Shown here one piece after another: positions 34,036 through 43,174 of a stretch of 55,179 bases of DNA; position 1 is the first letter of the stretch; each line of letters begins with the position of its first letter. Location: the NCBI GenBank assembly GCA_025358305.1, contig JANYJZ010000031.1, positions 1 to 55,179 on the forward strand, in the 5' to 3' direction. The DNA comes from Ignavibacteriota bacterium (GTDB taxonomy: Bacteria > Bacteroidota > Ignavibacteria > UBA10030 > SZUA-254). The notes beneath the pieces were generated by a model. That model did no database searches. It had not been told where the DNA came from and worked only from the letters and a program-made list of their open reading frames with translations. Both the position numbers and the translations under genes were made by a program.

Positions 34036-35037
34036 ATGACGATCCAGATCCTCATCAGCGTCCTGCCGGTTCTCCTCTTCCTCGGGGCGCTCATCATCCT
34101 CGACAGCTTCAAGCTCCTCGCGCTCCGGTCCGTCATCATCATGATCCTCGCTGGCTGCGCCGCCGCGTGGACAAGCCTCGCCATCACGACAGCGATCCTT
34201 TCTCGGACCTCCGCGAATGAGGTGCTCTACTCGCACTACGCCGCCCCGGCCATCGAAGAGACGCTCAAGGCCGCATTCGTCGTCTACCTCATCCGATCGA
34301 AACGGGTCGGCTTCATGGTGGACGCCGCGATCTGCGGGTTCGCGGTCGGCGCTGGGTTCTCGCTCATCGAGAACGTCTACTACCTCCAGGCGGTGGTGGG
34401 ATCAAGCATCCTTCTCTGGGTCGTTCGGGGGTTCGGGACGGCGGTCATGCACGGAGGCACGACCGCGATGTTCGGGATCCTCGCGAAGAACCTCTCGGAC
34501 CGCTACCCCGACCACGCCGCGGCCGTCCTCGTTCCGCCGCTTCTCATGGGCATCGTCATCCACGCCCTCTTCAACCACTTTTTTCTGCCGCCGATCCTCG
34601 AGACGGTCCTCCTCGTCACGGTCCTTCCCGCGCTCCTGTTCGTCATCTTCCGGCAGAGTGAGGAGTCGACGCGGACATGGCTCGGCATCGGGCTCGACGC
34701 CGACATGGAACTTCTCGGGCTCATTACCACCGGCGGGCTCTCGGAGTCGCCCATCGGGTCGTACCTCCACTCCTTGCGAGAACGGTTCCCGGTAGAGATT
34801 ATCGTCGACATGCTCTGCCTCCTGCGCCTCCACACGGAGCTCGCCATCCGCGCGAAGGGGATCCTCATGATGCGCGAACTCGGGTTCAAGACCGAATCCG
34901 GGCCGGAGGTCATGGAGAAGTTCACCGAGCTCCGGTTCCTCGAGAAGAGCATCGGCCCGACCGGTAAACTCGCCATCGCACCGTTCCTCAGAACGACGAG
35001 CAGGGACCTCTGGCAGATTTACATGCTTCAAACATGA
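34036..35037 (+). CDS. PrsW-type intramembrane metalloprotease
   Basis: 333 residues. Eight or so membrane segments in the first 215 residues. Family motifs: APAIEETLKAAFV (Glu-Glu pair), GFAVGAGFSLIENVYY and VMHGGTTAMFGI, with a further His in IHALFNHFF. A C-terminal ~115-residue soluble domain (SYLHSLRERFPVEIIVDMLC onward) is unusual. PrsW in Bacillus makes the first cut in anti-sigma RsiW. Lying three genes after a sigma/anti-sigma pair, this enzyme is a good candidate to cut the repeat-bearing anti-sigma factor (inference). Confidence 0.88.
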   Translation: MTIQILISVLPVLLFLGALIILDSFKLLALRSVIIMILAGCAAAWTSLAITTAILSRTSANEVLYSHYAAPAIEETLKAAFVVYLIRSKRVGFMVDAAICGFAVGAGFSLIENVYYLQAVVGSSILLWVVRGFGTAVMHGGTTAMFGILAKNLSDRYPDHAAAVLVPPLLMGIVIHALFNHFFLPPILETVLLVTVLPALLFVIFRQSEESTRTWLGIGLDADMELLGLITTGGLSESPIGSYLHSLRERFPVEIIVDMLCLLRLHTELAIRAKGILMMRELGFKTESGPEVMEKFTELRFLEKSIGPTGKLAIAPFLRTTSRDLWQIYMLQT

Positions 35038-35046
35038 ACGTATCAT
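35018..35046 (+). promoter_or_regulatory. Promoter of the Tat-exported DsrE-like gene
   Basis: TTTACA (35018-35023), 17 bases, TATCAT (35041-35046). It begins inside the last codons of the PrsW-like gene; predicted start near 35053, leader of about 57 bases. Confidence 0.6.
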
Positions 35047-35109
35047 CGGACTGAACACCACCACAACTCAACTATCAGCGTTCACATCACTTTACAGGAG
35101 GTACGACGT

Positions 35110-35781
35110 ATGGATAATCTGAAGAGCACCACGCATCGACGGGGTTTCTTGGGAACGGTCGCAGCAGGAGCCGCGGCGATCGGACTGTCGGCACTCGCAA
35201 GCCCCCTTAGCCTCACGGCTGCGATGAAGAACCCTCCCTACCGGGACGACCTCAGCGGGTTCGAGGGCTGGCTCGGCAAGATCAAGGGCAACCACAAGCA
35301 GCTGTTCGATTCCCCCAATCCCCACGGCGGGCTCACACTCGCCTGGACGCGCGTCTTCCTCATGACGAACCCTCCGAACGACGCCTGCGCCGTCCTCGTG
35401 CTCCGTCACGAGTCGATCCCGCTTGCGTTCCCGGACAGCATCTGGGCGAAATACTCTTTTGGAGAGATGTTCAAGGTCACCGATGATGCGACGAAGGCTG
35501 CCGCCGTGCGGAACCCCTATTTCAACGCGAAGCCGGGCGAGCTCATGCTGCCCGACATGGGGATCGACGGATTATTGAAGAGCGGCGTACTCATCGGCGT
35601 CTGCGACATGGCCATAACCGTCTACAGCGGCCAGGCGGCGAAGAAGATGAACCTTGATCCGGCGGTGGTGAAGAAAGAGTGGGAGGACGCGGTCCTTCCG
35701 GGCATCCAGCTCGTCCCGTCAGGGGTCATGGCGGTCAACCGGGTCCAGGAACACGGCTGCAGCTACTGCTTCGCTGGGTAG
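35110..35781 (+). CDS. Tat-exported DsrE-like protein
   Basis: 223 residues; a perfect AGGAGG lies eight bases before the ATG. Twin-arginine signal THRRGFLGTVAAGAA. The mature part has an alpha/beta DsrE/F-like layout: AVLVLRHESIPLAF, a GVLIGVCDMAITVYSG segment, and the conserved ending VPSGVMAVNRVQEHGCSYCF with a CxxC. Proteins ending in this motif are exported sulfur-relay-like proteins of unknown reaction. The convergent neighbour is a di-haem cytochrome of the thiosulfate-dehydrogenase type, which strengthens a link to sulfur chemistry (inference). Confidence 0.8.
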   Translation: MDNLKSTTHRRGFLGTVAAGAAAIGLSALASPLSLTAAMKNPPYRDDLSGFEGWLGKIKGNHKQLFDSPNPHGGLTLAWTRVFLMTNPPNDACAVLVLRHESIPLAFPDSIWAKYSFGEMFKVTDDATKAAAVRNPYFNAKPGELMLPDMGIDGLLKSGVLIGVCDMAITVYSGQAAKKMNLDPAVVKKEWEDAVLPGIQLVPSGVMAVNRVQEHGCSYCFAG

Positions 35782-35802
35782 ACGGCAAGAAAGAGTGGTC
35801 CC

Positions 35803-35830
35803 AAAGGACAAGCCATCCGGCTTGTCCTTT
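35803..35830. terminator. Hairpin between convergent genes
   Basis: Perfect 12-bp stem AAAGGACAAGCC / GGCTTGTCCTTT with a 4-base loop, one base before the stop of the leftward cytochrome gene. T tracts are short on both sides. Confidence 0.75.
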
Positions 35831-35831
35831 G

Positions 35832-36767
35832 TCATTTACGGCGGTGGCTCGTGTAATAGATAGCGTCGGCCGGGATCGCTTCCGTCGCGAAATCCTTCGC
35901 CTTGTATGGGAACACAGGGCGCGGCATCGTGTTGATGAAGAAGGAGATCTGCTGCGCTTCCTCGTCGGAGAGGCTTCCCGGGTCGATGTACGGCATGTCG
36001 TGCCGGATCATGCCCGCGAGCGTGTACACCCGGGCGGCTCCTGCCCCGTCGTTCCAGGAACGCGGCCCCCACAAGGGGCCGGCCTTCTTGTCTCCGATAG
36101 CGACACCCTGCCCGTCCTCGCCGTGGCAGTTGGCGCAGCGGTCAAGATAGAGCGCTTTCCCCGTGCCGGCGTCGAGCGATGCGACCGGGAGGAGCTTGCC
36201 GCGGGGGATGACGTTCCGCCCCCGCCACTCTACATCCCTGCCGAGAGGATATCCGGCTGAAAGCCACGTGATGTACGCGGAGAGGGCGAGGACCTCGGAC
36301 GACGCGGGAGTGGGGAGCTGCGCGCCGCCACGGCGGCGCGTCCCCGTTGCGTTGAGGCTCCGGAGAAAGCAACCCACGATGCGATCCTCCAGGCTGAGGA
36401 TGCGCCCCTGGCGCTTATTGTACTCCGGGAACGCCGTGGCCGCGGCGACGAGGGGGAGCCCGCGTTCTCGCTGGCCGGCGTTGAGGTGGCAGTTCCCGCA
36501 TGTAAGGGCGTTGCCGGTGTACCGCGGGGCCTTTCCCGCCGGATCGATGAAGATCTCAAAGCCCCTGCGAATCTCCGCGGCAAGCGGAGACGAACCGAGT
36601 GTCGTGTCGGTGAGGGGGTTCCTCGGGATGTCCCACGCGGTCTCCATCGTCGTCGTCGCCGGTATGAGGCCGCCGGGCGCGAGCGTGTCGGGTTCCTGCG
36701 CCGTGAGCGCCGTCGGAACCATGATCGCCGCAAAGACCGCGGCGGTAAAGAAACTCCTCTGTCTCAT
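35832..36767 (-). CDS. Di-haem cytochrome c, TsdA-like
   Basis: 311 residues; GGAGGGG precedes the ATG at 36767. Signal peptide (FFTAAVFAAIMVPTALTAQ). Two haem-c sites, LTCGNCHLNAGQ and DRCANCHGEDGQG, about 130 residues apart, with intervening blocks (GCFLRSLNATG, ALSAYITWLSAGYPLG) that match the thiosulfate-dehydrogenase/SoxA-like family. Such proteins oxidise thiosulfate to tetrathionate or pass electrons in the periplasm. It is the last gene of the glycogen operon, 16 bases after glgA, an unexpected position. Confidence 0.87.
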   Translation of the reverse strand: MRQRSFFTAAVFAAIMVPTALTAQEPDTLAPGGLIPATTTMETAWDIPRNPLTDTTLGSSPLAAEIRRGFEIFIDPAGKAPRYTGNALTCGNCHLNAGQRERGLPLVAAATAFPEYNKRQGRILSLEDRIVGCFLRSLNATGTRRRGGAQLPTPASSEVLALSAYITWLSAGYPLGRDVEWRGRNVIPRGKLLPVASLDAGTGKALYLDRCANCHGEDGQGVAIGDKKAGPLWGPRSWNDGAGAARVYTLAGMIRHDMPYIDPGSLSDEEAQQISFFINTMPRPVFPYKAKDFATEAIPADAIYYTSHRRK

Positions 36768-36783
36768 TGCATCCCCTCCATCG

Positions 36784-38346
36784 TTAACGATAGACCCGTT
36801 CAATGTATTGGCGCGCGGCTTTTTCCCAGGTGAACCGGGCGGCGCCGGCCGCGGCTTGGACCTCGTTCCATCTCTCAGGCGCGTCGAAGAAGAGTGCGAG
36901 CGCACGGCCCACCGCCGCAGCGAAGGCGTCCGCCTGGCGGGGGAGCGTTTCGCCCGCGAATGTGAACCCGTTGACACCGTCGAGGACGGTGTCCTTGAGT
37001 CCCCCGACGGCGTGCACGACGCAGGGCTGGTGCTCGCGCATGGCGACCATCTGGCCAATGCCGCACGGCTCGAAGGAACTCGGCATGAGGAACAGGTTGC
37101 CGCTCCGGAAGAGTTGCCGAGCCAGCCGCTCGGAGTACCCTTTGAGAAAGAGGATCCGTCCGGTCTTCCGGACGAGCGCCTCGAGGACCGACTCGTACTC
37201 GGGCGTGCCGGAGCCCTGGATGACATAGAGACCGTCGCGCGCTTCCAGGAGACCGGCGATCTCCTCGATGGCCGCCGTCCCTCCGGTTCCGCGCTCGAAG
37301 AGCAGCATCATCTTCTGTTCCACGATCCGTGTGATGCTCGCTAGGACGATGCGCGGCGGACGCGAACGGAGTGCTCCGATGCGTTCCAGGGCGAGCGCAT
37401 GCACCGGATCGGTGCGCCGTGCGTTCCAGGCGGCGGCCTCTTCCACCATCAAGGTGCAGAGGCCGTCGAATGAAAGAGGCGCTTCCCCTGGGGGCGGGGG
37501 ATATTCCGTCCCGTTGAGGATCCCCGAAAGCCGGTCGGCGCTCTGCGCCGCCCGGAGCAGGCTTTCGAGCCCCTCGCCGCCGTAAAATCCCTTGGCGTGA
37601 TCGCTCGGCAGGAGTATCTCCGCGGCGTACCCCGGCGACACGGTGTTCACCTGGTCGGCGCAGCGGATGCCTGCGGCCATCGGCGTGAAACAGATCTCAT
37701 CGTAGCGCGGGTCTTTCCATGACGACATCCAGGCCATCCCGGGAAAGAGTTCGGGGAACCACTGTTCCACCGACGAGCCTGGGCCTGTGAGCGGCCGTGT
37801 CCCTTGGATCGCGAGATTGTGGATCGTGAACGCCGTTCTCACGCGTTTGAGGTGCGCGAACCTCGGGTGAAGCTCCCGGAGGAGGAAGAGAATGCCCGTA
37901 TGCCAGTCGTGGAGATGGAGCCGGTACTCCCCGGCGATCCCGCGGCAGTACTCCCCGGCGGCGGAACAGAAGAGCGCGTACTTCGCGGCGTCGCGGGAGA
38001 ACGCTTCTTTCGGCGGGTCGTTGAAATAGATCGGTTCTCCGCTGATGGCGGCGTGGTGAAGGGCGAGGATCGTCACCCCCTGCTGCTCATTCCGGGGGGT
38101 CACATCCCAGGTCTCCGCCAGTTCCTCCTTCCCCGCGAACGGAAACGACACCGTGCCGGTCAGTTTTCCCGCATTCTCTCTGTGGAGAAACCCGTACGAC
38201 GGGACGATGACCGTCGTGCGCCAGCCGTGCCGGGCAAGCGCGCGCGGGAGGTCCCGGAGGACGTCCCCGACCCCGCCGACCTTGCCTCCCCGGAGCGCGT
38301 CGTTTTCCGAGGCGAGCATGACGATATGTGGCTGCGGACCGCTCAC
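36784..38346 (-). CDS. glgA: Glycogen synthase (ADP-glucose type)
   Basis: 520 residues. GT5 layout: N-terminal KVGGVGDVLRDLPRAL (usual form is KxGGL-DV), LHLHDWHTGILFLL, FTIHNLAIQG, VNTVSPGYAAEIL, and the C-terminal nucleotide-sugar site IQGSGTPEYE, FLKGYSERLARQLF and MPSSFEPCGIGQMVAMREH. It extends alpha-1,4-glucan from ADP-glucose. Seven bases after glgC, as expected. The changed GGVGD loop and some 40 extra residues suggest a divergent branch, but key residues are present. Confidence 0.9.
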   Translation of the reverse strand: MSGPQPHIVMLASENDALRGGKVGGVGDVLRDLPRALARHGWRTTVIVPSYGFLHRENAGKLTGTVSFPFAGKEELAETWDVTPRNEQQGVTILALHHAAISGEPIYFNDPPKEAFSRDAAKYALFCSAAGEYCRGIAGEYRLHLHDWHTGILFLLRELHPRFAHLKRVRTAFTIHNLAIQGTRPLTGPGSSVEQWFPELFPGMAWMSSWKDPRYDEICFTPMAAGIRCADQVNTVSPGYAAEILLPSDHAKGFYGGEGLESLLRAAQSADRLSGILNGTEYPPPPGEAPLSFDGLCTLMVEEAAAWNARRTDPVHALALERIGALRSRPPRIVLASITRIVEQKMMLLFERGTGGTAAIEEIAGLLEARDGLYVIQGSGTPEYESVLEALVRKTGRILFLKGYSERLARQLFRSGNLFLMPSSFEPCGIGQMVAMREHQPCVVHAVGGLKDTVLDGVNGFTFAGETLPRQADAFAAAVGRALALFFDAPERWNEVQAAAGAARFTWEKAARQYIERVYR

Positions 38347-38353
38347 CGGCCGG

Positions 38354-39643
38354 TCAGATGATGGTATTGTTCGGTATGACGGCGCCCTTCATGACGATGA
38401 CGATGCCGTTCCGGATCCAGTACCCTTCGGTCTCGCGCTCTACGTTCACGATGTTGTCCTTGTTCACGATCTGCACGTTGCGTCCGATCCGGACGTTCTT
38501 GTCGATGATGGCGTTGCGGATCGTCGTGTTCGCGCCGATCCCGATCGGAGGCACCCCCTGCAAGAGGTCCGACGCACGTTCCGACTCCGATTGGTTGAAG
38601 TCCGCCCCCATGACGAGCGTGTTCTCGATCGAGGACTCGTCCTCCATCCTCGAGCGGATGCCGACGAGGGAGTTGATGATCCGGGAGCCTCTGAGGATGC
38701 AGCCGTCGCAGACCATCGACTCCTTCATGACGGAATCAAGGATCTTGCTCGGCGGCAGAAAGCGAGGACGGGAGTAGATCGGAAAATCAGAGTCGTAGAA
38801 GCTGAAGTCCGGCCGCGGCTGCTTCACGAGGTCGAGGTTCGCCTTGTAGAACGTCTCGATCGTGCCGATGTCCTCCCAATACCCCCGGAACGGGTAAGCC
38901 TGGACGTTCAGATCGGTGATCGCCGAAGGAATGATGTGCCGGCCGAAGTCCGTGTGCTTCGGGTGTTCCAGGAGGAGCTTGATGAGCGCCTTGCGGTTGA
39001 AGAGATAGATGCCCATAGAGGCGAGGTACGGCGTCCGGGCGGCGGTGGCGGCGTCGATGCCGAACTGCGCCATGTCCACCTTCATGCCATGGAGGGTGTC
39101 TCCTGTCGGCTTTTCCTTGAACTCGACGACCCTTCCGTGCGCATCGGTCTTCATGAGCCCGAACCCGGCCGCCTTCTCTTCCGCGACCGGAAGGACGGCG
39201 ATGGAAATATCGGCATTCGTCTTGACGTGGTGCTGGATGAACTCCCGGTAATCCATACGGTAGAGATGGTCACCGGCGAGCACGAGGTAGTGTTCCGCCT
39301 TCCACGGCTCCATGACCCAGAGCGTCTTGCGCACGGCGTCGGCGGTCCCTTGGAACCAGTCGGGGCTTTCCGGGGTCTGCTGCGCAGCAAGCACGTCGAC
39401 GAACCCCCGCATGAACGGGGAGAACCGGTAGGTGTTCGAGATGTGCTGGTTGAGCGACGCGGAGTTGAACTGCGTCAGGATGTAGATCTTGAGCACGTCG
39501 GAATTGATGCAGTTGCTCACCGGAATGTCGATGAGCCGGTACTTTCCGGCGAGCGGGAGCGCGGGCTTTGCCCGGTGCTTCGTCAGCGGGTAGAGCCTCT
39601 CCCCCCTGCCGCCTCCGAGAATGATCGCAACGACATTTTCCAT
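38354..39643 (-). CDS. glgC: Glucose-1-phosphate adenylyltransferase
   Basis: 429 residues. Nucleotidyltransferase signature ILGGGRGERLYPLTKHRAKP, IDIPVSNCINSD, VLAGDHLYRMDYREF, FKEKP and GYWEDIGTIETFYKANL, followed by the left-handed beta-helix (GSRIINSLVGIRSRM, IGIGANTTIRNAIIDKNVRI). Makes ADP-glucose from glucose-1-phosphate and ATP for glgA. Located 30 bases downstream of the GH13 gene in the same operon. Confidence 0.96.
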   Translation of the reverse strand: MENVVAIILGGGRGERLYPLTKHRAKPALPLAGKYRLIDIPVSNCINSDVLKIYILTQFNSASLNQHISNTYRFSPFMRGFVDVLAAQQTPESPDWFQGTADAVRKTLWVMEPWKAEHYLVLAGDHLYRMDYREFIQHHVKTNADISIAVLPVAEEKAAGFGLMKTDAHGRVVEFKEKPTGDTLHGMKVDMAQFGIDAATAARTPYLASMGIYLFNRKALIKLLLEHPKHTDFGRHIIPSAITDLNVQAYPFRGYWEDIGTIETFYKANLDLVKQPRPDFSFYDSDFPIYSRPRFLPPSKILDSVMKESMVCDGCILRGSRIINSLVGIRSRMEDESSIENTLVMGADFNQSESERASDLLQGVPPIGIGANTTIRNAIIDKNVRIGRNVQIVNKDNIVNVERETEGYWIRNGIVIVMKGAVIPNNTII

Positions 39644-39673
39644 GGACTTCCTCCTGTCAAACCGGGTTATGCC

Positions 39674-42600
39674 TCAGAGCCGGGACGACGCTCCCAAGAG
39701 CCGCAGAAGCTGATCAAAGTTGTATTCCGCCTCCTCCGAGAGCGCGTCGAGATCGAGCGCGCATCGGGCGAGCCGGCGGCAGTCGTCGGCCAGACGCTGC
39801 TCCGTGAATGGACCGGCACTCACTGCTGCAACGACACTCATAGTATAGAACCATTTCAGCACTTTTTCAAACCCTTCCTTGCGGTAATATCGGACCCCCT
39901 GGAACTCATTCACGCCGATGAGCGCCTTCCCCGCCTCTCCCTGTAGAAACCGGACGAATGCGGCCGTGAATGCCTTCGCATCGGCAACGTCCGAAGGTCC
40001 GGCCGCCAGAGCGAAGAGGCTCGACATGTGCAAGATCTCGTCCTCTCGGACGCCGGCGTGCCGGAAGCCTTCGGCAAAGGTCTGTTCGAGTCTCAGCCTG
40101 CGCCTGACGACGTCGAGCGTATCGTCACCGAGCGCCGCGGAGGCGTGGAGCCCGCGCCAGGCGGCCCACGCGAAGAGGAGCATCTCACGGTGATCGCGGC
40201 TGATGGCCGGAGACGGACGTTCGGGCGCCGCCTCGATCGTGCGGAGTGCGATGTCCGCAGCGCGGAGGTCCGACGCGAACGCCAGCGCCGCGGCCTCATC
40301 CGGTCCGACATTCCCGGAGATCTTCCGCGCTTCCGCCGCGGCCGCGGCGAACAATTTCTCCGCACGCGCGGTGAGGCCGGTCTTCCCTGCGGCCCGGAGG
40401 ACTTCCGCGGGCATCCCGGCATCCGTGAGCAATGCGGCGGCGGCGGCGTGAAGCGGGATGAGGGCCATGTCGCGCAGCGCATCATGGACGCTCGGGACGC
40501 CGCGGCCGCCGAGCATCCTCGCGAGCGTCTCGTACGCGCCGGTCGCATCCTGCTCCTCGCGGAAATCGAGGAACACCTGGTACTGGAACGCCCGAAGCTC
40601 GACGTACATGCCGTCGGCGCAGAGTTCGCGGCCCGGCCGGAGGTACTCGAGCCCGCTGACATGCTCGCGGAAGATATACCAAACGCCGTCGCCGCCGGAG
40701 AGTCCGAGAGCCTCCCCGAGCGTGCGTGTTCTGATCGCCCCGCCCTCGACGCCCGCGGAGACCGTCTTGCCGGCGGAGCGTCTGACCCATCCCCGGCACT
40801 CCTGGAACGTGTTATGGAAGAAGACGAGGGCGCGTTCGTTTCCCGAACGGTTGCTGTAGGCGAAGACGTTCTCGTTGCACGCGCCGGAGCCGTCGAGGAG
40901 GTCGTAGAGTTCGAACTCCGCCACCTGGCTGAAGAGATGCCGCTTGCGCATGAGGGGAAACACTTCGCGTTCGTGCCGCGCGACGAGATGCTCGTCCGGC
41001 CACTCGTCGTAGTAGGCCCGCTGGTATTCCATGCCGTACTTCTCCACCAGGCCTTCCACCTGGCCGTGCGCGAACATCGGAAGTCCGGGAAGCGTCACCA
41101 TCATGACCGCGACGCCGAAATACTTGTCGTCCTTGCCGAACTGCCCGATCGCGGTTTGCTCGTCGGGATTGCTCATGAAGTTCACGTACCGTTTCAGGAT
41201 CTCGGGGTTGTAGTGAAGGGTGTTCCGGATCGCCTCGCGGTAGTGGGCGTTGTCCTCCTTCATGAGCATGTGCATGAAAGCGCTGTTGTAGACCCGGTGC
41301 ATGCCGAGCGTCCGGACGAAGTACCCCTCAAGGAGCCAGAAGGCTTCCGCGAGGAGGAGCGTCTCCGGCATCTCGCGGTTGATGCGGTCGACCACTTCGC
41401 GCCAGAACTCCGCGGGGAAGACGCCGTCGAACGCATCCCGGGACATCGCGTGGTCGGCGCGGGACGGGATGTCCCCGCCCGTGCCCGGCTGGGGGAACCA
41501 GAGCCGCTGGAAGTGTTTCTTCGTCAGCGTCATGGCGGCGTCGAATCGGATGATGGGGCATTGCCGGGCGACATGGAGGATCGTCTGCATCACCGCTTCG
41601 CGCACTTCGGGTATGAGGTAGTTGAGCTGGGCCGTGTCGTTCCACGGCATGTTCGTCCCGTCGTTGCCGTGGTAGACGTAGGCCACCGCGCCCGTGCGGT
41701 TGTCGATCCGCTGGAACACCACGGCCGCGTCCGTCTTCGACCAGTATCCATCCTCGATCCGGAGCTGCACGCCCGGGTCCTCCGAGAGGTTCGGTCCGGT
41801 GAACCGGTAGTTCGGGAAGGGGCTGTGGGCCGACTGTATAAAGTACTCCGGGTGCTCGATGACCCACTTGGAGAAGATCCCCATGTGGTTCGGGACCATG
41901 TCCCCCGCAAGCCGGATCCCCCGGTGCCAGGCCCGCTGCTTGAGGTTGGCGAACGCCTCGTCTCCGCCGAGATCGTAGGCGATCGCGTAGTCGTAGAGCG
42001 AGTACGCCGAGGAGACCGCGTCGGGGTTGCCGGTGAGCTGCTTGATGCGCCGGGAGGCATGGCTCCGTTCCCAGATGCCGATGAGCCAGAGGCCCGTGTA
42101 GTTCCACCGTGCGAGCGCGTCAAGTTCCTCGTCGGGGACCTGGTCGAGGCGCGTGATCGGGCGGTGATACCGCTTCGAGAGCTGGTCGAGCCAAACGAAC
42201 GCGTTCTTCGCGAACAGGACGACGTTCGGCATCCAGTCGATGTCCTGCGTGAAACGTTCGACGTCGGGGACGAGGTTCTTTCCCGCGTCCGCGCCGCCCG
42301 GCGGAGGGTAAGTCGGCACGGCGGGCGGGGCCGGGGCGCCGCTCCCGAGGACGATCTTCGTATCCTCGCGGATGAGGTCCCCGGCGCCGACGATCCGGTC
42401 AAGGAAGATCTGCGAGAGCATGAGGCCCCACCGCTCCTTCATGAACGCGAGCTGTCCCTCGAGGCTGTGGGGGGACGCCAGGATCGGCGCGCGGAGGAGG
42501 TCGAACAGGGGCTGGTTCTCCGGTCCGAAGGTCTTCTCATTCCAGAAGAAATCTTCGAGCCCGGCGAGCGCTTCCACGTAGGGCGAGCCGTTCTTCAGCT

Positions 42601-43174
42601 CGGTGTCGTCAAAGAGGTCCCTGAAGAGGTGGAGGGCGGGGTTGATGTTGGCAAGCGAGAGAAGGATGAGCTCCTCGACGGCGACCTCGGTGTGCGGTTT
42701 GCCGGCCGTCGTCCCCTCCAGGAACGCGTCGGGCGAGAGGGCTCCGCGGAACACGCCCGTGGGCGGCACGAGTTGCGTGAACCGGACAAGCGTCGCATCC
42801 GTGCGCTGGGCCCGCATGGCGGAGAGCGCCCGAGCGAAAACGCCGGGGTTCACACTTTCCTCGTACATGCGGATGACATAGTGGTTGATCTCATCGAGGA
42901 GACCCATGGCGTTCACCTGGCCGGCGCGGACGGCGAGTTCGGGTGCGCGGCGCACGTCCCTCCCGTCGTTGAGCTTCTTTGCGAACCTGCGCGCGGCGCC
43001 GAAGTCGGCGATGATAAGGTTGCCGGTGAACGTGAAGAGCGCATCCTCCACGTCGTATTTCGTGCGGGCTGATGCGAGCATGTGGAACTCGAACGGCAAT
43101 ACGCGTTCAGCGCGCGAGGAAAGTCCGGACGGGAACATGCGCAGGCGGGGAAGGATCGCACAGATTCGGGTCAT
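39674..43174 (-). CDS. Large GH13 (alpha-amylase family) enzyme
   Basis: 1166 residues; ATG overlaps the ATP-grasp stop (ATGA). Residues 1-~330: helical N-terminal region of unknown function. Residues ~345-760: GH13 barrel with DMVPNHMGI (region I), nucleophile Asp545 in IRFDAAM, acid/base Glu610 in LLAEAFW, and Asp671 in SNPDEQTA (normally NHD). Residues ~850-960 form a beta domain; ~960-1166 is helical. Length is about twice that of a usual amylase. Beside glgC/glgA, with no glgB or glgP in view, it may cut, transfer or branch glucan; the reaction is not assigned. Confidence 0.88.
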   Translation of the reverse strand: MTRICAILPRLRMFPSGLSSRAERVLPFEFHMLASARTKYDVEDALFTFTGNLIIADFGAARRFAKKLNDGRDVRRAPELAVRAGQVNAMGLLDEINHYVIRMYEESVNPGVFARALSAMRAQRTDATLVRFTQLVPPTGVFRGALSPDAFLEGTTAGKPHTEVAVEELILLSLANINPALHLFRDLFDDTELKNGSPYVEALAGLEDFFWNEKTFGPENQPLFDLLRAPILASPHSLEGQLAFMKERWGLMLSQIFLDRIVGAGDLIREDTKIVLGSGAPAPPAVPTYPPPGGADAGKNLVPDVERFTQDIDWMPNVVLFAKNAFVWLDQLSKRYHRPITRLDQVPDEELDALARWNYTGLWLIGIWERSHASRRIKQLTGNPDAVSSAYSLYDYAIAYDLGGDEAFANLKQRAWHRGIRLAGDMVPNHMGIFSKWVIEHPEYFIQSAHSPFPNYRFTGPNLSEDPGVQLRIEDGYWSKTDAAVVFQRIDNRTGAVAYVYHGNDGTNMPWNDTAQLNYLIPEVREAVMQTILHVARQCPIIRFDAAMTLTKKHFQRLWFPQPGTGGDIPSRADHAMSRDAFDGVFPAEFWREVVDRINREMPETLLLAEAFWLLEGYFVRTLGMHRVYNSAFMHMLMKEDNAHYREAIRNTLHYNPEILKRYVNFMSNPDEQTAIGQFGKDDKYFGVAVMMVTLPGLPMFAHGQVEGLVEKYGMEYQRAYYDEWPDEHLVARHEREVFPLMRKRHLFSQVAEFELYDLLDGSGACNENVFAYSNRSGNERALVFFHNTFQECRGWVRRSAGKTVSAGVEGGAIRTRTLGEALGLSGGDGVWYIFREHVSGLEYLRPGRELCADGMYVELRAFQYQVFLDFREEQDATGAYETLARMLGGRGVPSVHDALRDMALIPLHAAAAALLTDAGMPAEVLRAAGKTGLTARAEKLFAAAAAEARKISGNVGPDEAAALAFASDLRAADIALRTIEAAPERPSPAISRDHREMLLFAWAAWRGLHASAALGDDTLDVVRRRLRLEQTFAEGFRHAGVREDEILHMSSLFALAAGPSDVADAKAFTAAFVRFLQGEAGKALIGVNEFQGVRYYRKEGFEKVLKWFYTMSVVAAVSAGPFTEQRLADDCRRLARCALDLDALSEEAEYNFDQLLRLLGASSRL

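Noticed and set aside
40028-43072. Open frame of about 1000 codons antisense to the GH13 gene
   Set aside because: Opposite strand has full GH13 catalytic motifs and operon overlaps; the antisense product is Arg/Glu/Val-rich noise.
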